In this document: in pieces, positions 49,565 through 62,018 of the stretch
How positions within the stretch are numbered: position 1 is the first letter of the stretch
Layout of the letters: every line of letters starts with the position of its first letter
NCBI GenBank assembly: GCA_003254885.1
Contig: QANT01002691.1
Span: 1 to 64,000 of the forward strand
Direction: 5' to 3'
Origin: Purshia tridentata
Lineage: Eukaryota > Streptophyta > Magnoliopsida > Rosales > Rosaceae
Length of the DNA stretch: 64,000 nucleotides
Made by a program: the position numbers and the translations under genes
Notes under the pieces: model-generated
What the model was told of the DNA's origin: nothing
Database searches by the model: none
What the model saw: only the letters and a program-made list of their open reading frames with translations

Positions 49565-51960
49565 GGTTGTACTTGTACCTGTACCATGACAATATAGCAC
49601 CTAGTACAAAACCCAAAACCCATATCAAAATTGAGCTACTGAATAGTTGTCTAAAATACAAAAAGGGAAATTGATTCAATCAAAAATATGAAACCTGGAA
49701 AAGAAAGCTTTCTTCTTTATCTTCCTTGTTCCTCAATTTTCCCACGAACCAAACAGGGTCTTTAGAAAAAATGATATCCAAATATGGATTCGGGGATGTT
49801 AAAAATTGAGGGCCTGAGGCCACCAGATAATTATATGGATGGCTATAAAGATTCCATCTGATTCCAAATTTTCACATTATTTCTGGCTGCTAATTGCTAA
49901 AACTGGCGTATGCGAATCTTCTACTTGGCGGATTTTTCCAGTTTCTTACTTGCAAGCCAACTCTGAAAACGACGTCGTTGCGACAATTTCATTGGATTTC
50001 ATACTGTATGGGCTTAAGTCCAAGGTAAATTGGGCTCAATGTACTTTCAAGAACGGCCCGGCTTTGTTTAATGTAATAAAGCATGGGTCTCATATGTTCT
50101 AAGTGGGCTTGAACCCCTTAGGAGCAACTCGGGCTTGCATCTGTCAATTCTTTTTTTTTTTTTTCAAACGCATCACTAACTTAAATTCCTTTTTGTGTTC
50201 TCTAAAACCCCAACTCACATGAGATGATTTGGCTTATCTTGGTATTTTTTATTTATCTTTTATGGTGAAAGTTTATTATAATAATAATTACTCTTAATGG
50301 TTTACCATTCTTTTTTTTTTTTTAACTACTATATTTTATTTTTCCACACAAAAAAAAGGAAGTTATTGAGCTTTTTGAAGTTACAAATATGAGCTATTTC
50401 CTAATTCAAGAGACTTTGGAATGTTATGGTCATCCATTCATCAGCAAAATTCCTTTGGCAACGTCATGTTCTCCATCTCATTATTTCTATATATATTCAA
50501 TCAGTGTAATTTATAGCATATATGTTTATATCTCTTGTTTGTGAGGATAGGCTGCTGCATAAAAGTGCATAATGGTTGGACCATTTTGGTCATTCTATTT
50601 GATAGGAATGTAATTAGAGGAAGTGCATGCATCAAGCATCAAGCAATCGTGGTTTGTATCTTTTAGTCATCCCTTGGAAGTTTCCATTAGCATTATATGG
50701 GACAAGTACAGCTTATTAATTTCAAAGTGGTGTCTATGTACCAGGGTCCACTTCTTCATCAGTCTATGCAATATTAGTATATTACCTTGTTCCTTATCGA
50801 TCCCACTAATAATAATCTTAGCTTTTGATCAGTTTCTTTCATTAATATGTTTATTAGCATAATGATATTTATCTTTTCAATATTAGAAAGAGTATCAAAT
50901 TCGAATCCTCATTACTGTTAATAAAAGTAATCAATGAATTTTTTAATTAAGCAACTTGAATACTTGATTAAGAAGTTGCATCCTCTGGACAGAATAGTAG
51001 AACACTTGTGTCTTAATTAATTAGTTTTGAGAGAATATATAATCAAAGAAGTTTCTAGTTAGTTTGAATAAATCATGCATATGTAATGTAAGGTAATTAA
51101 TATATATGTTGAACAAGTCTTGGACTCTTAATTGGTTGATCTTTGCCAAATACAAGCTCAAGAAACCGGATCCAAGTCCAAGTACTAACACATGAACTTT
51201 CTTCCTTCGAATAGACTCGTCAAAGGTTGATATCATAGCTGTTAGTTTGCCTGAATGGTACGGTAACCACCATTTGAACCCGACCCGTATGTCCTAAATG
51301 GATGTTGATAGGCTGTTTTATAAATGCAAGGTGCTAACACATAGTGTTTGGATTGTTTGGTTTGGAGGATGAGGTGAATCTCATATAAAAACATGTAACT
51401 TTGAGGATTCACCTTATAACATTTATATATTAAGGTATCTTGCGATAAAACCTCATATTTGATAGGTCGATTGCCACTGGATTTAGTCAAATCTTATATT
51501 GAATTGAAATGATTAAGTTAATGACGGTATTAAATAAAGTTAACTGTTGATGTAAAGGGATTAGACAACCAGAAGTAAAATAAATAAAATATGACTCTAT
51601 GAGAGAGAAATAGAGTGCGTGTGCACGCCAAAGAAATATCATTTCATATACTTAATTTCAAACAAAGCATCATGAGCTAGGAAAACTTATTTTAGTTATG
51701 ATATATATATATTAATATTCATAGTGTATGATATATTGATGGAGAAAATTCGTAGAAAGTATTTGATGAGTGTGAAACAAAAATCACAACTCTCCCTTCA
51801 AATTCATTGACTTCACTGCTTTGCTTGTCATCACCCCATCACTTCAAATCTCTCCTCAGTTCTCTCTTCATCATTTTCATCTCTTCCTCCATCTCTCTCT
51901 CTCTCTCTCTTTCTGGGTATATTATTATAATAGAATATATATAGAAGCGTAGAAAGTGAA
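49565..51960. other. Spacer between divergent genes
   Basis: This region separates two divergently transcribed genes, so it should contain both promoters. A palindrome AACGACGTCGTT at 49968-49979 lies about 400 bp upstream of the minus-strand gene. GGGCTTAAG/TTGGGCTC-type motifs follow near 50010-50040. The rest is AT-rich, with poly-T runs at about 50150 and 50315 and a CT tract at about 51895-51911 that may lie in the leader of the next gene. No gene is supported. Confidence 0.45.
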
Positions 51961-51975
51961 ACGCAGCGCATTGGG

Positions 51976-54563
51976 ATGACGATGGACCGAGCGCAGCCGA
52001 GCTCAGATTCACCGACGCGAGAGCCGAAATCGCCTATGGTGCTGTCCATCGAGTGCCTCAAGGGAAGCTCCAAGGCGGACGAGTGGACCGGCGACATGCT
52101 CCAGACCGGAGACATAGTGGAGGAGCTCCGCATCGGCAGCTCTGTCACCGTCAAGTCCCCCTTCAAGAACGGCAAGAGCGGCGTCCAGAAGATCCTCCAC
52201 ACCTCCTTCAAGGCCAAGGACACCTCCATCCTCGTCCTCGTCCGACGGGGCCGAGACGCCTTCGCCGAGTTGCAGGCTTGTATCGTCCCCAACGACTCCG
52301 CCGGTAAGAACAAGCAGTACATGCTCCGCTCCATTGCCGACCCCAATTACGCCGTCGGCTTCTGCGATCGCACCGAGGCCGACTGCTTCGAGCTCCAAGG
52401 TATTATAATACTGACTCACACACAATTACACAAATACCTCATCATCATGATTCACGACTTGACTTTCATGTTGACTTATTACTTTTGCATTCATCGATTT
52501 GCTTCTGTCTATCTCTGTTACGTCATAATTCAGATAAAAACGTACAAAATACAACCGTGACATAAAACTTTTTTAACTGATCAATTGTTTTTTCTATCTC
52601 GTGCTTCTTTGTTTACACGAGTGCTAGATATTTTCCATGGAAAAAAATAAATTAAAACTATTGTGAATCATAAATGATAATTAATTATCTATTTGGCCAC
52701 TTGGCAATTGGGATGTTAATTAATTGAAGGAAATCATAAATTAGAGAAAGAAAAAAAAACTTATACGTAACAAGTGCATATACTCTTATTCTACGTGATT
52801 ATTATATTAGAAGATATCAGTATACACACATTATATAAAAGTCTTTGTCATATGTTATACCATTTTCAATGAAGAGAATGTGTTTTGTGGTATGAAAGCG
52901 GCAGCAGCTTTCTGTAGCCCACAACAACCCCACGTGACACTCATGACTTAGTAGCTAAAATTGACCAAATTTCCAATTAACTTCCAACCTTTTTCTTCTC
53001 CATCCACTTCACCTAACTAATTAATTCCATCAGCAATGCGATCCAGTAACTCAATGTTAAACGAATGCCTAATTTTATTGCTTATGTTGTTGCTTCACAT
53101 TGTTGTGACAGTTTGTACTAGTATATATTAAATAGTGTAGTACTATTGATCTTATTTTTTGCTTAATTATCGATAAAGAAATTGTGATGAGTTGCACGGA
53201 TGTGCAATTTTAATTAATTAATTAATTCATTGCAGCTTCAAGGAACTCCCGGATGGTGAGTGCACTAACCAGGTCTAAGCTTCAAGATGGATATGTCTCA
53301 TATCCATGGGAAAGAAGGATGCAAGAGTTGCTGCCAGTTCCCCATTCTAGCAGCTTTCTATCAATTCTCTTCCTTCCAAAAGCTTCAGACCGATCTGCTT
53401 CTCGCTACAATGACTTGGACGACACGCTTGCCAGGGCAAATGTCTGGCTCAATGCCTCCCAGGCCTCCGGTGTCCCTGTCGTCTTCATGAACATCCAGAC
53501 TGAGTCCCTGCTCACCAAGGTACCTACCTACTTATGTGCTTAATTGGAACAAATTTTGAATCATATGTACTTGCGGTTTAATTTTTTTTATGGCTGCAGA
53601 TTTCTGGAGAGACAGCAGTCTTATTTAATTTTTAATCTTATTGAAGGATTAAGATCTAAAAGCCTCTTTTTTTTATGGCTGCAGATTTCTGGAGAGACAG
53701 CCTCTTCCACTGTAAATGCAGGGTCATTGTCTGACTTGGCTGATCTTGCAAGTGCCAGCTTGTATGGGTTTGAGGATTACCATGGGGTTGATATTGGTGT
53801 GGTCCGTGCAGTTCGCCTTTGGTATGCTCCCCTTGGGGGAGAAATTGCAGTGGAGATCAAATTACAAGAAGGAGATTTTAAGCTTGGCTTCGCCATTAGC
53901 CGCACAGAAGAGGTAATTAACATTTTCCCATTCACATTATGTAGCAGTTGATGCATGTGTCCCCAAGAAGTAATCATAATGTAATATGATGATGATGAGT
54001 TCCTTGTGATTTGGCTCCAGGGGTTTATATACATTTCATCAGTGGTTGATGGGGATGAAAATGCACCTTCAAGTCGATCGGGGCTGAGCAATTTGTACAA
54101 GGAAGCAATGAATGCGTCTAGGCTGCTGGTGGTGTCAAGGGTCTCAAACCAGAAGGTGCTGCCTTGGATGGTTTCCTCAACCGGAGCAGTTCGATGTTTT
54201 GACACAGTTTCACTCAGCCAGAAGCTATCACTGCACCGCCATGCCAAGATTCCCATTTCCATGCATGTGTTCATTTGGGACCGAGCTGTGGTTTCTCCAA
54301 GCGGAATAAGCCAAAGCAGGTTTAGGGGCAGTGCCTCCCCACCACCTACTATGGCATTGCCACGGCCTGAGGAGGTTCATTTGGCTCGGCGTCCAAATGA
54401 GAACCAAATACAACCTCTGCCACAAGAAGATATTGATCATGATCAAAGTAGTGGTGGATCAGGTGTGAGTGATAGAGCTTCAGATGTCAGGCTTGAGAGA
54501 GATACAGCTGGGGAGTCTTCTTTTAGATTCCATGATTTTGCACTTTCTAGCAACTGGGTATGA
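51976..54563 (+). CDS. Conserved plant protein of unknown function (492 aa)
   Basis: Exons 51976-52399, 53236-53519, 53685-53912 and 54021-54563 are GT-AG and frame-consistent. The protein is soluble, with no signal peptide or membrane helix seen. The first exon is GC-rich and encodes SPMVLSIECLKGSSKADEWT, then ILHTSFKAKDTSILVLVRRG. Later blocks include VSYPWERRMQELLPVP, YGFEDYHGVDIGVVRAVRLW and RVSNQKVLPWMVSSTGAVRC. The C-terminal ~110 residues are proline-, serine- and acid-rich before FRFHDFALSSNWV. I remember near-identical sequences from other plants annotated only as uncharacterised, so this is a conserved gene of unknown role. Intron 2 holds a duplicated acceptor: a copy of the exon-3 start lies upstream at about 53584-53617, and splicing there would give an early stop. 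A second ATG two codons in (51982) could also be used. Confidence 0.85.
53584..53702 (+). repeat. Direct repeat carrying a duplicated 3' splice site
   Basis: TTTTTTATGGCTGCAG followed by ATTTCTGGAGAGACAGC occurs at about 53584-53617 and again at about 53669-53702. It contains the polypyrimidine-like tract, the AG acceptor and the first 17 nt of exon 3. The copies are about 85 bp apart and essentially identical, indicating a very recent duplication. The downstream copy keeps the frame; the upstream one runs into a stop within about 12 codons. Confidence 0.9.
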
Positions 54564-55927
<1,364 letters not shown>

Positions 55928-57124
55928 AATTAATTCCCAAATCTAGTATTCTAATGCTTTGATGTTAACAGTATGATCGATGTATGTTTGTTGTTTAGGG
56001 TAAGAAATTTGGATCAAAGCAATGTTGAATTGGCGCTGGATATGGATTAGTATATCTTTTCGCACGATCGGATTCGAATTATTTCTTTGACTGGCTTTCT
56101 TGCCTTTTGGCTGGATGCGTAATTTTCTTATTTTTAATGGGCCAGGCCCGGACGACGTCGTTTCTTGGGTTTTTAAAAAATTAATAGACGCAAATATTAG
56201 AGAGATGAGCTCTCTTGTCCCCGTTGACCAAAAAAAAAAAAAAAAGGCTCTATTCACCAGCAACCCTAGAGTTGGAGTGGGAATTCGGCGGCAACCCAGT
56301 TGCTTAGAGGAGATTTGGTGAGAATCGTTTGTCTTCTTAATCATGTGCTTTATCTGAAAACTCTGATTACTAGTGAAACTCAAATCATGTTTCAGTGCCT
56401 GCTTTTGACATATTTTGCTTTCAATGACTAAATAAATCCTTTTCAGCTTATAAAGCTTGCAAAGCCAATATGACAGTCTTAATTCTAGTTCTGAAATATA
56501 GATCATACATAGATAGTTCAGGGACAAAATCTTATCAATTGAAGAAGAGGGATAGCCAATGTTTTCTTATCACTACTCTGTGGTTCCTGTCATTGGAATA
56601 TGGCTATTTTGTGATAAACATATGCTGCTCTGCACAAGGATTGATGGGTTGATTGTTCTATATATTGTCAAATTACAATTTGGGAGGTGTTCTTAGCTAA
56701 TTCTGCTTATTATTCTCATACATGGACACTCATAGGGGTGAAAATTTTGTGAAACTTGATTTTTAAAAAGCTTATGTTTGATGGCTGATTGCATTTATGC
56801 TTGACGAGCTATGTAATTACCACACGAGCTAAAACTGTCCCTTCCAATTTACCAGAGCTAAAGGATATTTTTAGTGATATGTCATTGAGACCTTTCTCTT
56901 TGGTTCCTTAATTAGTTCATATGGTACTGACATTCTAATTTTCTGTGACGGTAGATTCATCATGTCTGTCATGTAATGATATGGCTAATATGTCATCTAC
57001 CTGGAGTTGAACCACTGAGCCTCATTCTTTGACGTGTTTGAAATATCAGCTGAAAGCAGAGAGGATTTTGAGGTACAAGTTACTTAATTCTTAGCTCAGG
57101 ATTCTGCTGAAGTTGCAAACGAAG
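55928..57124. other. H3 3' flank, then promoter and non-coding exons of the MOCS2B gene
   Basis: After the H3 3' UTR comes a promoter-like block with TGGGCCAGGCCCG and the palindrome ACGACGTCGT (56152-56161). A probable non-coding first exon (about 56246-56317) ends at GGTGAGAAT. An acceptor TTAGCTCAG ending at 57099 would join it to the exon carrying the ATG. No other gene is seen. Confidence 0.45.
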
Positions 57125-57682
57125 ATGGCTGCTGAGGAGAAAAATCTAGTGGAAATCTTAGAGGAGCATACCCAAATTGACATTGCCAAATATATGGATT
57201 ATGTCAGTGCCCCACAGGCAGGTGCTATTGCAACATTTGCTGGTACCACACGCGACACCTTTGAAGGCAAAACAGTCTTGGAGCTGAGGTATGAAGCATA
57301 TGTTCCTATGGCAATACGATGCATGAAATCCATTTGTTCATCTGCTAGATCGTTCTGGAATCTCCTCTCCATTGCAGTTGCACACCGCCTGGGGCCGGTT
57401 CCAGTTGGCAAAACGAGTGTTTTCATTGCAGTCTCAGCTGTTCATCGAGTTGATGCATTGGATGCTTGTAAGTTTGTAATTGATGAGATAAAGGCATCAG
57501 TTCCAATATGGAAGAAGGAGGTTTATGCTAATGGAGAGGTTTGGAAAGAGAATTCAGAGTTCCTCGAGCGGAGGTTGGATCTTGGTATAAAGGATGAGGT
57601 ATGCAATGAAAAACAAGTTGAAGCTGAGAGGCATAATAGGAAGAGCTGTTGTGCGGCCAAAGTGAAGGTTATTGGGGAATGA
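57125..57682 (+). CDS. CNX6: Molybdopterin synthase catalytic subunit (MoaE/MOCS2B/CNX6)
   Basis: 185 aa in a single coding exon. The large subunit of molybdopterin synthase transfers sulfur from the MoaD-type small subunit (CNX7) to cyclic pyranopterin monophosphate, making molybdopterin for nitrate reductase, aldehyde oxidase, xanthine dehydrogenase and sulfite oxidase in the cytosol. The MoaE fold is clear: GAIATFAGTTRD, LELRYEAY, then AVAHRLGPVPVG and VSAVHR. E. coli catalytic residues R39, K119 and K126 have matches at R43, K124 and K131 (EIKASVPIWKKE), with the seven-residue spacing kept. The tail after LERR is a plant-style extension with a CC pair. The frame extends four codons upstream without an ATG. 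The small subunit gene is not in this window. Confidence 0.94.
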   Translation: MAAEEKNLVEILEEHTQIDIAKYMDYVSAPQAGAIATFAGTTRDTFEGKTVLELRYEAYVPMAIRCMKSICSSARSFWNLLSIAVAHRLGPVPVGKTSVFIAVSAVHRVDALDACKFVIDEIKASVPIWKKEVYANGEVWKENSEFLERRLDLGIKDEVCNEKQVEAERHNRKSCCAAKVKVIGE

Positions 57683-57798
57683 GATTTTGGCATTGGGTAA
57701 GGCTGATTTGCCATGCAATTTATTTTCTTTGGCATCATCATGGGGACTGTAAAGGTGTGGAATTGTGAATTATGCTTGAATTGTATTATATGCTTTTC

Positions 57799-57804
57799 AA
57801 TAAA
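57799..57804 (+). terminator. Polyadenylation signal of the MOCS2B gene
   Basis: AATAAA occurs about 117 bp after the stop codon in a T-rich setting, matching a plant near-upstream poly(A) element. The next gene converges from the right. Confidence 0.5.
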
Positions 57805-58208
57805 AGCTAATTTATCAGTTTTTTCATTGATCCCTATGTTGTATGAGCACAGATTCTCTTTAGGAAATTAAAATCCTTAAGTGACTATAAACTTTGCTCT
57901 ATATTATGAGAAGGCTAGAATTCACTACTGAAAAAGCACCATAAAAGAAAAATAAAACACACGTTTCTGCTCAGTTCTGGTGAAAGTTCCAATTGGTAAT
58001 GTTTTTGTTTTTCATTCATGCAAACTTTTCATGGTGAATTCAATACAAAAGACAGAGTATTGCTGTAATGTCAGGAAACAGAAAATTTACTATAAAGAAT
58101 TACATAACAAGAAATCATACTTTTTTCTTTTTTTAATTTATAAGGGGGACACAACATACATAAAGTTTTGAAAGCCATAAATCTATTACAGTTAGATGCA
58201 TTTAAAAA
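57805..58208. other. Spacer between converging genes, left edge of the receptor-kinase duplication
   Basis: From about 58045 to 58195 the sequence (GACAGAGTATTGCTGTAATG onwards) is repeated in diverged form at about 61678-61800. It is therefore the 3' flank of the duplicated receptor-kinase unit. No gene is seen here. Confidence 0.6.
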
Positions 58209-60584
58209 TTAAATTGAAGTGCTTATGTATGAGGATGGATCTGGTGGAACTGAAACTTCAACATTTCCTTCAAGCATCTGTGTCACTTTCTTCATGGTGG
58301 GTCTCAGTGACGGATTCTCCTGAATGCACCACACTGCAATCATCACATGCTTCTCTATGTCACTCACTGCCTGATCATCATCATTCTCCAATAACAAATG
58401 CAATTTCTTTTGCTTACAGCAATCATATGCCCAATCAGATAGTATCATTTGATCTTCATCCTCTGCCTTTGCATCAAAATTCTTCCTGCAGAAAATAATC
58501 TCTAACAACAAAATTCCGTAGCTGTAAACATCAACCTTGACTGTGATAGGAAGATTTTTGAACCATTCAGGAGCCACATATCCTTTTGTTCCCCTGATTC
58601 CAGTAGTAGTTCGAGACTGGTCCGTCCTCAAAAGCTTGGCTAATCCAAAGTCAGAGATTCTTGCTGTGAAAGAGTCATCGAGAAGAATGTTTTGAGGCTT
58701 AATGTCACAGTGCATTATTTGGCTGCTGCACTCCTCATGCAAATACAAGAGCCCTCTCGCAATTCCTAAGGCAACTTGGCTTCTTTGGTACCATTTTGGT
58801 CTTGACTCTCCGAAGAGGAAGCTTGCTAGAGAGCCATTCCTCATATACTCATATACAAGAATTCGGTGCTGCCCTTCGTTGCAGAGTCCTAGTAGTTGGA
58901 CTAAATTTCTGTGATTTGTTCGGCCAATTGCGCTCACTTCAGCTTTGAATTCCAAATCATTTTCTTTAACCATATTGTCCAATCTTTTTACAGCAATAAA
59001 CTTTCCATTATCAGATGCTAAAACTCCTTTGAAAACTCTTGCAAAAGCACCACGGCCTAGTTCTTCCTTGAATCCATTGGTAGCTTCTTCTAGCTCCTCA
59101 TAAGTAAAATATCTCAAATTCGTGTCTGACATTACTGGGTAATGTTGAGTCAGCCTTTTTCTTCTATAATTTCGTAGCAGTAGGAGGAAGTTTAGGAACC
59201 CCGAGCTACCGAGGAGCAATGATCCAACGAGGATCAAAGTTGAATTATCTTTCTTTTTTGAATGTTTGCCACCACTTCTCAAAGTCGAGTTGTCTTTCCT
59301 TACTTTGATTAGAGCTTTTACTCGATTAATGGGGTCGACCCTTCCGTTCAAAAGAGGGAGTCCTTTCAGCCAACAATCCCCATTTCTGAAATTAGCAACA
59401 ACACAGAAACAATCACCTAGGCAAGCCTGCTTGCACCAGTCCTCAGATACAAGCTGAAACTTCTCATATTCTGAATTAGGCCAATCTGTGTTTTCCCTCT
59501 CTTGAAAATAAAAGAGATCTGTCTCTGGTGAGGCCTTATCACAGCTCTGTGAAATGAAGTTCTGTTTGCATCCTCTCAAAACATCATCTGGATCAATGAA
59601 AGTGTAACCATCTGGGCACTGGCAAATTGGTCCATGGTCATCATCATGTTTACATACACCGTTGAATCCACATGCACCGCCGCCTTTCTCTTGCAAAAGT
59701 GTGATGCAGATATCTTGAGGTATGAAGGACAAAGTGGACCAAGTCATGAGCCGTGATCCATCACTTGAGCCATTGCTTTTGGGGTGGACATAGTGCCTCA
59801 AAACTCCATCATAGTCAAGAGTTGCTCGCTGGTAGAAATCTTGCATTGAAACTGTATTGGATGATATCATACTAAGTATGCTTCTGTTCCTGGCAGTAAG
59901 GTAAATAGAGCCAGACTGGTTGAAGATGACCTGAAAACCACTATCCACAGTGTCGGTTGACCAATAGAAAGAATTAGCAGAATCCAATGGGAAATGTGTT
60001 GTGTAAAGGAAGAGTTCTCCATTGGATTGTAGTGTAAAACGGAATCTTCCTTTTGAGTAATTTGTTGCTGTATATCGGGCAATGAGTGTGTTCTCTCGAT
60101 TCAGAGTCTGCGTGGGCAGGATTGTATCAGTTGGTTGATCAAAACTATCCCACAAATTCATTGAATTTTGATTAGCCAGCACAAAATTTCCTGTGTCGAG
60201 CATGGCTGCATAGACAATTCCAGTACCAGTAGAATCAGCACTCCATATTTGTTTGCCTGTTGCCTTATCATTAAGCAGGAACTGGCCATCTGTGGTGAGT
60301 TCTACTGTGGATCCTTTTTGCACTAGATTATTGCCATTGGCTGACCACACAATACTTCTTTCAGGTATTTTGTTAAACCAGATGGCTAGTAAGAAGCTAT
60401 CTTTACCAATTTGCTGGAAACCGAAAGCAAATTCCCCAGATGGTGAGGCCCAGAAAGAGTTATTGCCCTTTGCGACAAGGGATGAGCCCAAAGAAATATT
60501 CTTGTGAGTTTGAGCAGTGGTGGAAAATGGCAGCTGTACAAGGACAAGCAGAAAGCATAAAGGATATGGTAGTTCAAAGGCCAT
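58209..60584 (-). CDS. G-type lectin S-receptor-like Ser/Thr kinase (LecRK/RLK1 type)
   Basis: Intronless, 791 aa, full length for this subfamily. Order: signal peptide (1-24), bulb-type lectin domain (about 30-150), a second beta-rich lectin-like segment (about 155-270), EGF-like motif CGFNGVCKHD to GYTFIDPDD (305-335), PAN-like cysteine cluster (about 349-405), membrane helix (about 449-471) and kinase (about 505-775). The kinase has GRGAFARVFKG, the ATP lysine K533, HCDIKPQN (625-632), DFGLAK (645-650) and APEW. The residue before the catalytic D627 is Cys, so it is a non-RD kinase, a class often linked to immune signalling. The relatives I recall are the rice and Prunus LECRK3-like genes. 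The copy at 62.2-63.6 kb is a broken tandem paralogue. Ligand unknown. Confidence 0.95.
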   Translation of the reverse strand: MAFELPYPLCFLLVLVQLPFSTTAQTHKNISLGSSLVAKGNNSFWASPSGEFAFGFQQIGKDSFLLAIWFNKIPERSIVWSANGNNLVQKGSTVELTTDGQFLLNDKATGKQIWSADSTGTGIVYAAMLDTGNFVLANQNSMNLWDSFDQPTDTILPTQTLNRENTLIARYTATNYSKGRFRFTLQSNGELFLYTTHFPLDSANSFYWSTDTVDSGFQVIFNQSGSIYLTARNRSILSMISSNTVSMQDFYQRATLDYDGVLRHYVHPKSNGSSDGSRLMTWSTLSFIPQDICITLLQEKGGGACGFNGVCKHDDDHGPICQCPDGYTFIDPDDVLRGCKQNFISQSCDKASPETDLFYFQERENTDWPNSEYEKFQLVSEDWCKQACLGDCFCVVANFRNGDCWLKGLPLLNGRVDPINRVKALIKVRKDNSTLRSGGKHSKKKDNSTLILVGSLLLGSSGFLNFLLLLRNYRRKRLTQHYPVMSDTNLRYFTYEELEEATNGFKEELGRGAFARVFKGVLASDNGKFIAVKRLDNMVKENDLEFKAEVSAIGRTNHRNLVQLLGLCNEGQHRILVYEYMRNGSLASFLFGESRPKWYQRSQVALGIARGLLYLHEECSSQIMHCDIKPQNILLDDSFTARISDFGLAKLLRTDQSRTTTGIRGTKGYVAPEWFKNLPITVKVDVYSYGILLLEIIFCRKNFDAKAEDEDQMILSDWAYDCCKQKKLHLLLENDDDQAVSDIEKHVMIAVWCIQENPSLRPTMKKVTQMLEGNVEVSVPPDPSSYISTSI

Positions 60585-60627
60585 GGTATGAACTATGAAG
60601 AACTATATTTCTCAAACATCATTTGCA

Positions 60628-60637
60628 TTATATATAA
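60628..60637 (-). promoter_or_regulatory. TATA-like element of the intact receptor kinase
   Basis: The palindromic TTATATATAA lies about 45-55 bp upstream of the ATG. It would give a leader of only about 15-25 nt. Plausible from position; no other TATA was seen close by. Confidence 0.35.
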
Positions 60638-60819
60638 TTGTTACTAGGTGAAGGAGACTGCAGCATCTTATTTCTACTATTATTCAATTACCACATACAT
60701 TGACCAATAAATGGTCTCTTAGCTGATGGTCTAATGGCCTATTAATTATAAATCATCTGCAGCAGGACTTGACTTCTAGGGAATATGTTAAACTGAAAGA
60801 GCAATTGGAGTTTTGAATT

Positions 60820-60979
60820 CCAAACCCTCAGACATCTACCTCGCATTCAAATCAACTTTTTCTAACTTTCCCAAGAAACAAACACAACAGAAACCCTTCA
60901 AACCCCCAAAACATATTATTTTTCTCAAACACAAGTGCCCTCTTCCAATTCGTAAGGCAATTAGTTTACTTAAATACCA
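60820..60979. other. Patchwork: histone H3-like leader joined to a kinase scrap
   Basis: 60820-60902 resembles the leader just before the H3 ATG (55410-55491) over about 82 bp at roughly 80% identity by eye, sharing AGAAACAAACRCAACAGAAA. About 25 bp further, 60927-60979 resembles 58741-58792 inside the receptor kinase, the part coding on the minus strand for QVALGIARGLLYLH. Neither piece can act as a gene. The arrangement looks like filler DNA copied from two loci during break repair, or a relic of an older receptor-kinase/H3 rearrangement. Confidence 0.6.
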
Positions 60980-61930
60980 AATACTAAACAAATGTTGTCC
61001 TCGTGGTATACAGGAGGCAATAGTAAGATTAATTAGATAGAAAATTCTTAATGACGTCTAGTAAGACTAGTACATATACATATAATATATGTAAGTTCAT
61101 ATGTGCAGGTATGTGTATGTGCTAATTAATTTTTCATCAATCTATTGACAATCTCGTCTTTCAAATAATGATTGCATACAATGTGTAAACTTATCAGTTC
61201 ATTCAATGCCATATAAAAGTGGATGATGTTTTAGATTAAACTGTCTTAGAAAATGGAAGCTGGTGTAAGCAAATAGACATGGAGATTTGACTTTTTTGGA
61301 TCAATCCAAAAATCCTTTCCAGCGTTTTATCTGTAACTGTCGTTATTGACTTCTTCATACAATTAACTTTGTAACTGTTGGCTTTTCTGAGGTGTTTAAT
61401 TAAGCTTGCTGTACATATGATGTAATAATACCTTTAATTAATATGCCGAACAAAAAATCAGGTCAGGATCTTTAAAATTGATAAATTCTTAAGCTCTACT
61501 GTGACTTAAAATTTGATAAAAACTTAAACTTAAACTTATTATGTAACCATTTTTTATTTATTAAAAACATATCCTATATTGTTAGGCAGTTTGAAGATGT
61601 CTTCTTAAGAAGTTTTTTTAAGAGTAACTTCGACAGCTAAAAGATGTCATCCCTATAAATCTCACTTTAATAGTAAAGACAGAGTATTTCTGTAATGCCA
61701 GGAAATGTATGTATATAGCAGAAAATTTTACTATTGAAAGGACATATCTGATAAAGAATTACAGAACAAGAAACCATTCTTTTTTTTTATTGATGAGACA
61801 GTCTTGAAAATTATTGATGGTTGTTATAAATCTGTTGCCACACACCAAGGACAACCTGACTGACCCTGACCAGTAACCAGGTTGAATACACACATAAATG
61901 TTTGACATCCAGAGGCCATTTCTTAAATTG
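60980..61930. other. Spacer within the receptor-kinase tandem pair
   Basis: AT-rich. 61016-61085 and 61240-61345 resemble 63645-63715 and 63745-63850 upstream of the broken paralogue, so they are shared 5' flank. 61678-61800 resembles the 3' flank of the intact copy. No other gene is seen. Confidence 0.5.
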
Positions 61931-61934
61931 AACT

Positions 61935-62018
61935 TATAATGAGCATGGATCTGGTGGAACTATGAATGCAAACAGTTCCGTAAAGAAACTGTTTGACATT
62001 CTTCATGGTGAGTCTTAG
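61935..62018 (-). pseudogene. Remnant of the lost kinase-domain end of the broken paralogue
   Basis: On the minus strand this stretch matches the last coding part of the intact receptor kinase (58229-58313, RPTMKKVTQMLEGNVEVSVP). It includes the CACCATGAAGAA and TTCCACCAGATCCAT segments. It is separated from the rest of the paralogue by the LTR-like insert and no longer lies in an expressed frame. Confidence 0.7.

Noticed and set aside
51935-51943. TATA-like ATATATATA just before the 492-aa gene
   Set aside because: It lies only ~33 bp before the ATG, so it would place transcription start at or beyond the start codon; probably part of the leader.
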